Shown: positions 15,724 to 24,965 of the stretch, piece by piece
Layout of the letters: every line of letters starts with the position of its first letter
How positions within the stretch are numbered: the first letter of the stretch is position 1
Assembly (NCBI RefSeq): GCF_014773275.1
Contig: NZ_JACWMW010000001.1
Coordinates: 1 to 64,000 of the forward strand
From: Mucilaginibacter rigui
GTDB lineage: Bacteria > Bacteroidota > Bacteroidia > Sphingobacteriales > Sphingobacteriaceae
DNA length: 64,000 nt
Direction of reading: 5' to 3'
Program-made: the position numbers and the translations under genes
Notes under the pieces: model-generated
Seen by the model: only the letters and a program-made list of their open reading frames with translations
Database searches by the model: none
Told to the model about the DNA's origin: nothing

Positions 15724-17613
15724 ATGCAGGGTCGTTTAAGATCATTTTTGTTCGTAGCTTTTATACTTGTTTTTTGCGCCTGCAAACAAAACCAAGTAAG
15801 GCAAATACCTGTAAGTGACTTTTTTAAGACACCCGAGAAAAGCTTTTTCAAAATCTCGCCCGATGGCAAATACATCTCTTATTTAAAGCCTTATAAAGAT
15901 AAACAAAATATATACATAAGGTCGTTAGCTACCGGCGCTGAGCAAATGGCAACCAATTTTACCGATTATTCGGTACGTGACTACTCCTGGACGTTTAACA
16001 ACCAGATAGTTTTTACGCAGGATATTATTGCGGTGGATGAATTCAGGATCTATACGCTTGATGTAGCTACATTAAAGGTGAAAAGCCTGGTTAACCTGGA
16101 GAAGGCGCGCATCCGTATACTGAACCGTAACCGCATGCAGCCCGATGTAATAACCGTGGCCATGAACAAACGCGACCCGGTTAACTTTGATGTGTACCGT
16201 TTAAATGTTAAAAACGGCGAACTAAAGCCTTATTTGCTTAACCCCGGCAATATCACCAAATGGTACCCTGATGCCAATGGTAACATCCGCCTGGTTAAGG
16301 TATCTGACGGGGTTAACGAGAGTATCCTGTATCGCGCAAACGATAAAGTGCCGTTTAAATCTATCATCAAAAATAATTTTAATGACAGGGTAGAGCCGAT
16401 TGCTTTTACAGGCGTTAAGAACGATTTTTATGCCCTATCAAACGTTAACCGCGATAAAACCGCACTTATAGAGATAAACGCCGAAACCGGTAAGGAGGCA
16501 AAGGTTGTATATGCCAGTGATAAGGCCGATATACTGGGTGTTGATTATTCAAAAGGCAAACACCGCTTAGAGCTTGTGGCATGGGAAGAAGCCAAACCAC
16601 AGAAGCATTTTTTGGATAATGATATAGCAAAACTTTACAAAAACCTTTCGGGTAAGATAAAAGGCAACGCCGTAGATATTGTTGACCGGGACAGCACCGA
16701 GAACAAGTTTATTATAGTTAGCTCTACCGATAAGAACCCCGGTTCGTACTACTTATATGAGCGGGGCGGCGATAAGCTTACCAAACTTGCCGATATTAAC
16801 CCTGAAATAAAACCCGAAGAGCTTTGCGATATGCAACCCATATCATTTAAAGCCAGCGATGGGATGACGATAAACGGCTATCTGACCATCCCGCAAGGGA
16901 AAGAAAGAAGGAACCTGCCGGTTGTAGTGATGCCGCACGACGGGATATGGGGCCGTAACTCATGGGATTATGATGCCGAGGTGCAGTTTCTGGCCAACAG
17001 GGGGTATGCGGTGTTCCAGGTAAATTTCCGTGGCTCTGCCGGGTATGGTAAAGCATTCCGTACGGCAGGCTTTAAGCAGGTAGGCGGCAAAATACAGCAG
17101 GATATTACTGATGGTGTAAAATGGCTTATTGCCAATAAAATAGCCAACCCCAAAAAGATAGCCATTTTTGGCGGTGGTTTTGGCGGGTTCTCGGCTTTGT
17201 ACGGTGTGTCATTCCACCCCGAAATGTATAATTGCGCGATTGTTAAATACGGACTGATCAACTTTTTCACCTACTTAAAAGATGCACCGCCATTTTTTAA
17301 ACCCTATTTAAAAATGACCTACGAGATGGTGGGCAACCCCGAGACCGACGCCGACCAGCTACGGGCCATATCGCCGGTTTTTCATACTGATAAAATAAAA
17401 AGCCCGTTGCTGATATTCCAGGGTGCTAAAGACCCCCGGGCCAATATCAGTGAGCTTAACCAGTTTGTGCGCGAATTGAATAAACGCAATGTGCCGGTAA
17501 TATACCGCCTTAAAGAAAATGAACGCGCTTATTTTAAAAGCGAACATAACCGTATGGAAATGTACGCCGAGATAGAAACCTTCCTGAGCAACAATATGCA
17601 GGTTAAACCCTAA
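15724..17613 (+). CDS. S9 prolyl-oligopeptidase-like protein, catalytic Ser and His missing
   Basis: The product is 629 aa: an export signal with a Cys-rich end (FVAFILVFCAC, possibly a lipoprotein), a beta-propeller-like middle, and an alpha/beta-hydrolase domain from about 385. The oxyanion segment VNFRGSAGYGKAF is present. The nucleophile elbow reads IFGGGFGG (481-488), with Gly485 where family members have Ser (GxSxGG). D570 of the acid loop (QGAKDPRAN) is kept, but the histidine loop reads NERAYFKSEHNR where active enzymes have EGHGF, so Ala602 replaces His. It is therefore probably not a peptidase. It lies 6 bp before a histidine kinase gene and may act as a sensory or binding partner (inference). 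Confidence 0.85.
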   Translation: MQGRLRSFLFVAFILVFCACKQNQVRQIPVSDFFKTPEKSFFKISPDGKYISYLKPYKDKQNIYIRSLATGAEQMATNFTDYSVRDYSWTFNNQIVFTQDIIAVDEFRIYTLDVATLKVKSLVNLEKARIRILNRNRMQPDVITVAMNKRDPVNFDVYRLNVKNGELKPYLLNPGNITKWYPDANGNIRLVKVSDGVNESILYRANDKVPFKSIIKNNFNDRVEPIAFTGVKNDFYALSNVNRDKTALIEINAETGKEAKVVYASDKADILGVDYSKGKHRLELVAWEEAKPQKHFLDNDIAKLYKNLSGKIKGNAVDIVDRDSTENKFIIVSSTDKNPGSYYLYERGGDKLTKLADINPEIKPEELCDMQPISFKASDGMTINGYLTIPQGKERRNLPVVVMPHDGIWGRNSWDYDAEVQFLANRGYAVFQVNFRGSAGYGKAFRTAGFKQVGGKIQQDITDGVKWLIANKIANPKKIAIFGGGFGGFSALYGVSFHPEMYNCAIVKYGLINFFTYLKDAPPFFKPYLKMTYEMVGNPETDADQLRAISPVFHTDKIKSPLLIFQGAKDPRANISELNQFVRELNKRNVPVIYRLKENERAYFKSEHNRMEMYAEIETFLSNNMQVKP

Positions 17614-17619
17614 CCTGTT

Positions 17620-19260
17620 ATGAAAGCGCAGAAAAATCTATACCGCAAAAATTTTTCGCTGATAACCGCATTCCTGGTGCTGATAACGGTGAGCCTTGTT
17701 ATCGCGATTGTTATATCATATAACCTTACTGCCAAATATGTAGAGAACGAGTTTGCCTCTAAAAAAATAGAGGTGCTTGATCAAACGGTTAAGCCTTATT
17801 ACGATTTCTTTCAGTTAAAGATCCCCGAGATTACCTCATACCAGGGTTTCCTGGATTCGGCATCGGCGGCAAACTATTCGGCTACGGTTTTTAAAAGTTA
17901 CCCGTTTGTGCGCAAGGTGTTGTTTTATGATATCCAGATTGGTAACCCCTCGTCTAAAAAGCTTGCCAATAAACAAGGCATCTCTGTAAAAACAGTTTAC
18001 CAGTATAAGCCTAAGCATGGCAGTGTAAAGGGGTATAAAGATTCTGTTTGGGCAAATGATGTTGATTTTAAAGACATGGCGATGAAGCTGAGTAACTTTA
18101 TCAGCGTAGCAGATACCTCGCGCCTGCCCACGCAGGACGAGATCTTCCGTACTTTTTATAACGTTACGCCCGATAAAATAAGTTACCTCAATATCCCCCG
18201 CCGCGAAGATATCCGCATCTATCAGTCGCTGTTAAAAAAAGGTGATACCAAAGCCTTTTATAAACAAAACATGCTTACCTTTTTGCTGGATGCACATCAG
18301 CTTAAAGTTAAAAACACCCACCCCGAGCTGTACCAGCAGGTTACCATACAGCCCGTAGTGTACGATCCGCTTGATGTGGAAGGTGATCGTAAGGTGACCG
18401 AGGCCGCGTTAACCGGTGCTTTTTCAAACTTTAAGCTGTATTTTATTTCAACAAACCAGCATCTTACCAAAGAGATTGACAGGCGTTTTTTGCCCATATG
18501 CGCTATTGTATTGCTTATTTACTTTTTTTTGGTGCTAATAAGCTGGCTTATATACCGCAACCTAAACATTAACCTAAAGGTGTTTAAGCTGCAGTACGAT
18601 TTTATAAACAACTTTACCCATGAGTTTAAAACCCCGGTGAGTGTTATAAAAATTGCTGGCTCGAACCTTAAAGGCGATGCCGAACTAAGCGAACGCCAGC
18701 GCCGCCATTACGGTAAAATACTGGATGAGGAGGCCGACAAGCTGAACGACCTGATGAACAAGCTGCTCAGTTTTACTCAGTTGGAAAACCGCTCTATTAC
18801 AGTAAAGCGCGAGGAAATAAACCTGCAGCAATTTGTAAAAGGGTATATTGATACCTTTAAGATAAAATACCCCGATTTTAAGCTTGACTTTAATATTGAG
18901 AATGTAAATAAGTTTTATAGCGACCCGGTACTGTTGGGTAGCGTGTTCCAGAATTTGATGGAGAACGCCTACAAATATTCGCACCCGGGTAAAAAAGAAT
19001 TATTTATAAATATTAAGCCCGAAAAACGCAATATTGTATTTTCATTTGCCGATAAAGGCATAGGCATGGCCCGGTATGAGCAAGGCGATGTATTTAAAAA
19101 GTTTTACCGAATAGAGAACCAGTACAACCAAAATGGGAGCGTAGGCCTGGGCCTTGCTTTTTGTAAAGAACTGGTTAACTTTATGGACGGGGAAATAGAC
19201 GTTACCAGCAAGCTTAATGTAGGGTCAACGTTTATTGTTACCTTGCCTTTAGGGCATTAG
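17620..19260 (+). CDS. Two-transmembrane sensor histidine kinase
   Basis: The product is 546 aa. TM helices are at about 12-34 and 288-310 (AIVLLIYFFLVLISWLIY), enclosing a periplasmic sensor domain of about 250 residues with no recognisable family. HisKA follows with H334 in NFTHEFKTPVS, then a HATPase_c domain with N, G1 and G2 boxes (NLMENAYKYS, FADKGIGMA, GSVGLGLAFC). It starts 6 bp after the S9-like gene and is followed, after a 285-bp repeat-filled gap, by an OmpR-type regulator, the expected partner. The stimulus is unknown. Confidence 0.92.
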   Translation: MKAQKNLYRKNFSLITAFLVLITVSLVIAIVISYNLTAKYVENEFASKKIEVLDQTVKPYYDFFQLKIPEITSYQGFLDSASAANYSATVFKSYPFVRKVLFYDIQIGNPSSKKLANKQGISVKTVYQYKPKHGSVKGYKDSVWANDVDFKDMAMKLSNFISVADTSRLPTQDEIFRTFYNVTPDKISYLNIPRREDIRIYQSLLKKGDTKAFYKQNMLTFLLDAHQLKVKNTHPELYQQVTIQPVVYDPLDVEGDRKVTEAALTGAFSNFKLYFISTNQHLTKEIDRRFLPICAIVLLIYFFLVLISWLIYRNLNINLKVFKLQYDFINNFTHEFKTPVSVIKIAGSNLKGDAELSERQRRHYGKILDEEADKLNDLMNKLLSFTQLENRSITVKREEINLQQFVKGYIDTFKIKYPDFKLDFNIENVNKFYSDPVLLGSVFQNLMENAYKYSHPGKKELFINIKPEKRNIVFSFADKGIGMARYEQGDVFKKFYRIENQYNQNGSVGLGLAFCKELVNFMDGEIDVTSKLNVGSTFIVTLPLGH

Positions 19261-19545
19261 CAATATTAGGGGCGTATTTTGCAAATGGGTAGCCCCGATG
19301 GGGCATAAAAATATTAATGGGGGTATTCTACAAAGCGATAGTCTCTACGGGACATGAAACAAGTAGTAATTACTTTGTAGAAACAACCGCTATGTCGCAT
19401 CAAATAAGTACTTTGTTGCTGCATAAGAGTTAGTTTATGGCAAACAAACAAGCAGTTGATTTGCTCCGTAGGAACTACCGCTTTGTAGATAAAACAAAAA
19501 CACAATTCATTTGCTCCGTAGGTGCAAAACATATTGATTAAGATA
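19261..19545. repeat. Inverted CTCCGTAGG/CTTTGTAGA repeat between kinase and regulator genes
   Basis: Gene-free. A 27-nt unit at 19463-19489 (GCTCCGTAGG, then ACTACCGCTTTGTAGA) recurs inverted at 19327-19353 with 22 of 27 positions matching. Partial copies lie at 19371-19390 (CTTTGTAGAAACAACCGC) and 19511-19528 (TTGCTCCGTAGGTGCAAA). The unit looks like a degenerate dispersed element inserted into a two-component operon. Confidence 0.6.
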
Positions 19546-20232
19546 ATGAACAAAGAAATTAAAATAGCACTGGTTGAGGACGATGAGAACTTAAGGTTTT
19601 TAGTGGCCGAACGCTTGCAAAGTGAAGGTTACAAAGTTTTAGAAAGCAATAACGGCGAAGAAGCCGAAAGCATGATACTGGCCGAGCAGCCAGATATTGT
19701 ACTGCTTGACTGGATGCTGCCCGGCAAACAAGGCAGCGAAGTATGCAGCAACCTGCGCGAAAAAGGTTTTGATAAGCTGGTTATTATGATGACCGCCAAA
19801 GCCCAGGATATTGATAAAATAGGCGCCTACAACTTTGGTGTGAGCGATTATATAACCAAGCCCTTTAACATGGATGTGCTGGTAGCGATGATTGACAGCA
19901 AGATCAAATTCTCGCTAAATAACGAGCGGGCCGAATCGCATAAGTTTGGGAATATGGAGCACCTGCCCAACACTCACCTGCTGATACGCGATGGCCGCAA
20001 AACCGAGCTGACTATTTTAGAGAACCGTATACTACTATACTTTCTTAAGAACAAAAACAAGGTTATAAACCGCGAAGAACTGATGATGGAGGTTTGGGGC
20101 TACAACGCCGATGTAAACACCCGTACGTTGGATATGCACATCGTTCGCCTGCGTAAAAAGATAGAGAACAACCCCGATTCGCCAACCTACCTGCAAACAG
20201 TTAGGGGCATAGGGTATAAGTTTGTTTATTAG
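19546..20232 (+). CDS. OmpR/PhoB-type response regulator
   Basis: From ATG 19546 (MNKEIKIALVEDDE) the product is 228 aa; a GTG 24 bp earlier lies within repeat sequence and is less likely. The receiver domain has the acidic pair at 11-13 (EDD), phospho-acceptor D55 in IVLLDWMLPG, Thr in MMTAKAQ and Lys in DYITKPF. A winged-helix DNA-binding domain ends the protein (NTRTLDMHIVRLRKKI, VRGIGYKFVY). It is the presumed partner of the kinase encoded just upstream. Target genes are unknown. Confidence 0.93.
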   Translation: MNKEIKIALVEDDENLRFLVAERLQSEGYKVLESNNGEEAESMILAEQPDIVLLDWMLPGKQGSEVCSNLREKGFDKLVIMMTAKAQDIDKIGAYNFGVSDYITKPFNMDVLVAMIDSKIKFSLNNERAESHKFGNMEHLPNTHLLIRDGRKTELTILENRILLYFLKNKNKVINREELMMEVWGYNADVNTRTLDMHIVRLRKKIENNPDSPTYLQTVRGIGYKFVY

Positions 20233-20242
20233 AGATTCCATT

Positions 20243-20321
20243 TGTCATTGCGAGCGATAGCGTAGCAATCTCAGCATATCCGCATGCTTATAAGGTTGCC
20301 ACGCTATCGCTCGCAATGACA
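20243..20321. repeat. CATTGCGAG-type palindrome, near-perfect copy
   Basis: TGTCATTGCGAGCGATAGCG at the left and CGCTATCGCTCGCAATGACA at the right, with one more T/A pair inward, form a 21-bp perfect stem. It lies between the convergent regulator and methyltransferase genes, so it may also stop transcription. Confidence 0.8.
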
Positions 20322-20329
20322 GGTTATTT

Positions 20330-20953
20330 TTAAACCGGCTTTTTGTAAACTTTACTCGCCACAAAATCTCCAAAGAAAGTTTTCTCCTCAGTAACCTCAT
20401 ATCCAAATTTGCTAAACTGTTTCCCTACATCAGGCAATCGCCATGCGGGTACGCCGCAAAGCACTTTAAAAAACAGCAGCATACTTTTCAGCATCAGATA
20501 TTGCCACCATTTGCCGGTAAGCTGAAAATCCGTATTTAACCACAAGCCGGTGGGTTTTAAGGTTTGATGGATGTGTTGAAATACGCCGGGCAGGTAATCT
20601 TCCGTAAAGTTATCGAAAAGAAAAGGGGTTATCGCCACATCAAAATCTACAGGCAAGCCTGCATCTTCAATTGCCTTGTTTATAAATTCAATATGATTAT
20701 TGCCGATGTTTCTTTTACGGGAAAGCCACATCATCTTGGCCGAGATCTCTACGTAAGTAAGACTTAAACCATCCGGATGCAACTTGGTTATCTCATCAAG
20801 CAGCCAGCCGGTACCGCCGCCAACTATTAAAACTTTTGCGTTTTTAGGGATGCGTGGTAAAAGCCATATTTGCGCGTTAACCAAAGCTTTGCCAAATACC
20901 AGCCGCGAAAGCTTATCATAAAAGGGGGCCGAGTTATCGTAATTAGCCGGCAT
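20330..20953 (-). CDS. Class I SAM-dependent methyltransferase
   Basis: The product is 207 aa. The SAM-binding glycine-rich loop is VLIVGGGTGWLLDEI (about 40-54), followed by the acidic strand end LTYVEIS. A hydrophobic stretch (YLMLKSMLLFFKVLCGVPAW) near 160-180 could sit on a membrane. The start overlaps the end of the UbiA-like gene by 11 bp, so translation is coupled. A methyltransferase with a UbiA prenyltransferase suggests quinone or another isoprenoid product, but this is not the standard UbiE/MenG sequence and the substrate is unknown. Confidence 0.75.
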   Translation of the reverse strand: MPANYDNSAPFYDKLSRLVFGKALVNAQIWLLPRIPKNAKVLIVGGGTGWLLDEITKLHPDGLSLTYVEISAKMMWLSRKRNIGNNHIEFINKAIEDAGLPVDFDVAITPFLFDNFTEDYLPGVFQHIHQTLKPTGLWLNTDFQLTGKWWQYLMLKSMLLFFKVLCGVPAWRLPDVGKQFSKFGYEVTEEKTFFGDFVASKVYKKPV

Positions 20954-21839
20954 AACTGTTGCCTAAAACAAGGCGGAAACCTACCAGTATCACGTACTGT
21001 AATATCAATACACCATCCATATAAAAGAAGTAGTAGTATTCATTCTTCTCCCATTTTGATTTAAATATCAGCCAGCCCATAAGTATGGCAGTTGTGGTAA
21101 GCCCCCAAAAATCCAGACTAAAACCATTGTTCCTGAAAAGGAATAGCAGCACAATATAACCCGCCAGCAGCACCTGGCAAAACAGGTATGCATTCTTTTC
21201 GCCCCATGCAACCGGGATGGTTCTAAGGCCAGCCTGGCGGTCGCTAAACAGATCGCGGATATCAAAGGGAATGGCAAGCGCGAATATAAACAGGAAACGC
21301 TTGGCTATCATGATGGTAATATCCCGCATGGAAATATCTGCCAGGTGCAAATCCTGCGCCTCCAATACGGGCAGCAGTACGCAGCTCATGGTCCAAACCA
21401 AAGCGATGAGGAAGGTTTTTAAGCCGGGTATATTGCGGAGGCCAAACTTTTGCTCGCCTACACTAAATATAGGCAGGCTATAACAAAATGAAAGAACAGA
21501 AAGGAATATGAGCAATATGCGCGATTCCATCGACAGTAAAAAGAACAATGGGATAAGCGATAACAGCGAGATCATGGTAAAGGTTACCATTAACCGGTAA
21601 TGAGCAAAAAACCAGCGTACACGTTTATAGGGCGATCTCTCGGGATGCTTTGGTTTACTAAGCAGGATACTAAAATTGTAAATACCCAGTGTTGAGGTGA
21701 ACAGCAACCCGGTAACAGTATAAACCGGTTTTGAACCGATAATGTGAAAAGTAACCAACGCTTGTGCCACTGCACATAACGACATGAATATGTTACTGAA
21801 AAGCAAAAAATCAAGCGCGCTTTGGAAGGCTTTTTTCAT
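20943..21839 (-). CDS. UbiA-family prenyltransferase-like membrane protein
   Basis: The product is 298 aa with about eight hydrophobic helices. The second aspartate motif of UbiA enzymes is clear (FDIRDLFSDRQAGLRTIPVA), but the first NxxxDxxxD motif is reduced to NFSILLSKPK, lacking its aspartates. Activity is therefore uncertain. UbiA enzymes attach prenyl chains to aromatic acceptors in membranes. It is coupled to the following methyltransferase by an 11-bp overlap. Confidence 0.7.
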   Translation of the reverse strand: MKKAFQSALDFLLFSNIFMSLCAVAQALVTFHIIGSKPVYTVTGLLFTSTLGIYNFSILLSKPKHPERSPYKRVRWFFAHYRLMVTFTMISLLSLIPLFFLLSMESRILLIFLSVLSFCYSLPIFSVGEQKFGLRNIPGLKTFLIALVWTMSCVLLPVLEAQDLHLADISMRDITIMIAKRFLFIFALAIPFDIRDLFSDRQAGLRTIPVAWGEKNAYLFCQVLLAGYIVLLFLFRNNGFSLDFWGLTTTAILMGWLIFKSKWEKNEYYYFFYMDGVLILQYVILVGFRLVLGNSYAG

Positions 21840-21909
21840 CGGTTTTGCTAAAATACGGCAATAGGAATAAAAATAAACAATTATTTTTTATCGTTGCTAA
21901 GATTGAAAG

Positions 21910-22041
21910 CAGTGGGGCTCGTGCGATCCCTTCCTTGGGGAAGGAGGAGGTAGGGGTTATGATATTGCAATCGGCAGTAGCTTGTACAACCCCTCCCTGC
22001 CACTACGCAAACCAACCGCGCCCCTCCCTGGGGAGGGAATA
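21910..22041. repeat. CCCTCCC-type composite repeat, copy 2
   Basis: CAGTGGGGCTCGTGCGATCC and TTCCTTGGGGAAGG at the left, AACCCCTCCCTGCCACTACG and CCCCTCCCTGGGGAGGGAAT at the right. The order matches copies at 8788-8892 and 62480-62603. Confidence 0.65.
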
Positions 22042-22081
22042 ATAGAAAACCTCAAACGCTTGTCATCCTTGCTTATATTAA

Positions 22082-23344
22082 TTAAGCTTTAAACGCCGGG
22101 TCTTCCCCTGCTTTTAAAGTAAACATCGTAATCTCCGGCAATATTCCAATCCGGCCGGGGTATGCTAAAAACCCATAGCCAACATTAACATAGATCTGCT
22201 GGTGTTTTTCGCGGTATAAACCGGCCCATTCCTGGTAAACATATTCTATCGGGCTCCATTGAAAATCATCAGTACGTACGCCAAACTGCATTCCATGGGT
22301 ATGGCCGCTAAACATCACATCTATCTGCGGATATTTCGGGATAACCTCGGCCCGCCAGTGCGATGGATCGTGCGAGAGTAATAGTTTTACTGGCAGGTCG
22401 TCTGTATTTACAACGGCTTTTTCCATTTTGCCATATTTGGGGAAACGGCTCATTTCGCCCCAGTTACCTATACCCAGGATGCCCAATTCATCGTTGCCAA
22501 CTTTTACACGGCGGTGCTCATCAATCAACAGGTCCCAGCCAAGGGTTTTGTGGGCCTGTATCATATCGGCAAAATTCCTGTCTTTATCGGCAGGGGTAGG
22601 CCATTGGCCGTAGTCGCCGTAATCGTGATTGCCAAGTATAGAATAAACCCCGTGCGGCGCACGCACTTTTTTAAATACATCAACCACACGGTTCACCTCT
22701 GATGTTTGCCCGTTCACCAGATCGCCGGTAAAAAATATCACATCGGCCTTTTGGTTCATCAGCATATCAACACCGCCATGCATATCATGCACGCTATGGA
22801 AACTGCCCGAGTGGATATCAGAGATCTGCCCTATGCGCATCCCATCAAAAGCTTTTGGCAGGTTGGGCAGGTAAAGGGTTACATTTTTTAGCTGATAATC
22901 ATACAAGCCTTTAGACATGTTGTGCTTAATGAGGTAAAGCGGCACAGCACCCGCCAGTATCCCGGCTTTCATCAAAAACTCCGACCGTGGGATGGCTTTG
23001 AAAGTAGCGGGAGCCGCATTAGTTGCAGGTTTTTTATTTTTACGGAATAGGTAAACAATAAACCGGCGTAGGTCATCCACGGCTATAAACAGCGCGTAAA
23101 ACAGCTTAAATATAAACGTAATGAAAAACAGGAACAGGAAGGCACCGCGGGCACCTACCGACATTTTGCTGTATATACCCAGCAATAAAACGGCTATTAA
23201 AAATACCGCGCCAAACCAATACAAACCCAAAAACCACTTTTTACGCGTAAACTTAAACGCGGTGTTTATGCCCCTTAACAGGTAATAATCAAGCGCTAAA
23301 AGTACAAGTGGTACCAGGATAAGGTATAGGGCGTTTCCCTGCAT
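22082..23344 (-). CDS. Membrane-anchored metallophosphoesterase
   Basis: The product is 420 aa. The first 150 residues hold several hydrophobic helices, then a calcineurin-like phosphoesterase domain with all metal motifs: QISDIHSG, FTGDLVNG, LGNHDYGDYG, LLSHDPSHW and FSGHTHGMQFG. This YkuE/YaeI-like layout is seen in enzymes acting on membrane-linked phosphates, such as UDP-2,3-diacylglucosamine-type lipids; the substrate here is unproven. It is the last gene of a minus-strand run after the MoxR and VWA genes, with 27 bp to the MoxR stop. Confidence 0.85.
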   Translation of the reverse strand: MQGNALYLILVPLVLLALDYYLLRGINTAFKFTRKKWFLGLYWFGAVFLIAVLLLGIYSKMSVGARGAFLFLFFITFIFKLFYALFIAVDDLRRFIVYLFRKNKKPATNAAPATFKAIPRSEFLMKAGILAGAVPLYLIKHNMSKGLYDYQLKNVTLYLPNLPKAFDGMRIGQISDIHSGSFHSVHDMHGGVDMLMNQKADVIFFTGDLVNGQTSEVNRVVDVFKKVRAPHGVYSILGNHDYGDYGQWPTPADKDRNFADMIQAHKTLGWDLLIDEHRRVKVGNDELGILGIGNWGEMSRFPKYGKMEKAVVNTDDLPVKLLLSHDPSHWRAEVIPKYPQIDVMFSGHTHGMQFGVRTDDFQWSPIEYVYQEWAGLYREKHQQIYVNVGYGFLAYPGRIGILPEITMFTLKAGEDPAFKA

Positions 23345-23371
23345 GAGGTGTTAAGCTGGTGAATAATTGCG

Positions 23372-24877
23372 TTAGTAACGGTCGTCAATGTCAAGGTCGT
23401 CTTCATCGGGCTCTAAATTAAACAAGCTGTTAAACATATCCGAAAAAGCGAAACCATTATCCAAAAAACCTTTATTCAGTTGCGAAAACTCGGCTAACCC
23501 GTGCAAAATAAACTCCATTAACAGTAATTGCTGGTTCTCGCTTAACCGCGGATGGAATTTTTTAACCACATCCTTTAATCCCGGTACGGCGTTCAGCGAT
23601 TTTTTATAATCTACTAACGAAAGGTCATCTACCAGCGATAGCGTGTTGCCATCACTAAACCAGTTAACGATATCGGCATAAGGGTTTGGCGCTTTTGCTT
23701 TCTTGGCCTTTTCCGGGTCGGGGAAAAATTGCAGCAGTAATGTTTTTATGGCTTTACCGATAAGGATATTGGCCACTTTGCCGGGGCCTTCCAGTTCGCC
23801 TTCGTAAACCAGCTCTATTTTACCGGTGATGGCCGGGATAACGCCTAAAAAGTCGGAAATGCGGACGAAGGTAGTAGCCTCGCCATTAATGATCATCCGG
23901 CGCTCGGCATTGCTAATCAGGTTCTCGTATGACGAGATGGTTAAACGTGCCGAAACCCCCGATTTTTTATCGATGTATTCGGAGTTACGCGCTTCAAAGG
24001 CAATTTGCTCTACCATATCTTTTACCAAACCATCGGCTTCGATATTGGCCCGTTGTTCAGCACTTAAAAGAGCTTCCTGCTGGGTAATTTTGCGTGAGAT
24101 CTCTACCGTGCGCGGGTAGTGCGTCAATATCTGGCTTTCTATACGGTCCTTCAACGGCGTAACTATAGAACCACGGTTGGTATAATCCTCGGGGTTGGCG
24201 GTAAACACAAACTGGATATCCAATGGCAGGCGTAGTTTAAACCCACGGATCTGGATGTCGCGCTCCTGTAAAATATTGAACAATGATACCTGGATGCGGG
24301 CCTGAAGATCGGGCAATTCGTTTATTACAAAAATGCCCCTGTGTGCACGTGGTATCAAACCAAAATGGATAACCCGCTCGTCAGAGTAGGTCAGTTTCAT
24401 GGTGGCTGCCTTTATCGGGTCAACATCACCAATTAAATCGGCTACGGTAACATCGGGTGTAGCCAGTTTTTCGGTATAGCGTTCGCTGCGATGGATCCAG
24501 CCGATAGGGGTATCGTCGCCCTTGCTTTCAACCGTGCTGTGGCCATACCAGCTGATAGGTGCCAAAGGGTCATCAAACAATTCAGATCCTTCTATATATG
24601 GCACGTACTCGTCAAGCAGGTTTACCAGCAGGCGGGCAATACGCGTTTTTGCCTGGCCGCGTAAGCCCAGCAGTAAAATGTTGTGGCGCGACAGGATAGC
24701 GGTTTGCAGGTCGGGGATAACGGTATCCTCAAAACCGATGATACCTTCAAAACCCCCTTCTTTTTTTTGCAGTTGTGTAATCAGGTTAGCCCTCAGCTCA
24801 TCCTTAACCGAACGGCTTTTGTAACCTGCCTTTTTAAGCTCGCCGAGTGTTTTTATATCTAATAGGTATTTGCTCAT
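23372..24877 (-). CDS. MoxR-like AAA+ ATPase (ChlI-related)
   Basis: The product is 501 aa. Walker A is GLRGQAKT (71-78), Walker B is GIFVINELPDL, and sensor 1 is FTANPEDYTNRGSIV with an arginine-finger-like PLKDRIES. It resembles magnesium-chelatase subunit I and MoxR ATPases, which remodel protein complexes together with VWA proteins. The VWA gene lies directly upstream on the same strand (88-bp gap), so the two probably work as a pair. The C-terminal acidic tail (LEPDEDDLDIDDRY) is distinctive. The client complex is unknown. Confidence 0.88.
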   Translation of the reverse strand: MSKYLLDIKTLGELKKAGYKSRSVKDELRANLITQLQKKEGGFEGIIGFEDTVIPDLQTAILSRHNILLLGLRGQAKTRIARLLVNLLDEYVPYIEGSELFDDPLAPISWYGHSTVESKGDDTPIGWIHRSERYTEKLATPDVTVADLIGDVDPIKAATMKLTYSDERVIHFGLIPRAHRGIFVINELPDLQARIQVSLFNILQERDIQIRGFKLRLPLDIQFVFTANPEDYTNRGSIVTPLKDRIESQILTHYPRTVEISRKITQQEALLSAEQRANIEADGLVKDMVEQIAFEARNSEYIDKKSGVSARLTISSYENLISNAERRMIINGEATTFVRISDFLGVIPAITGKIELVYEGELEGPGKVANILIGKAIKTLLLQFFPDPEKAKKAKAPNPYADIVNWFSDGNTLSLVDDLSLVDYKKSLNAVPGLKDVVKKFHPRLSENQQLLLMEFILHGLAEFSQLNKGFLDNGFAFSDMFNSLFNLEPDEDDLDIDDRY

Positions 24878-24965
24878 TTCTTATTCTTGATTTCACCGAT
24901 TTTTGTGATTTACCGATGATTAATTAATGATTTTTGTCTTGATTCTTGACTCTTGTTTCTTGAAT

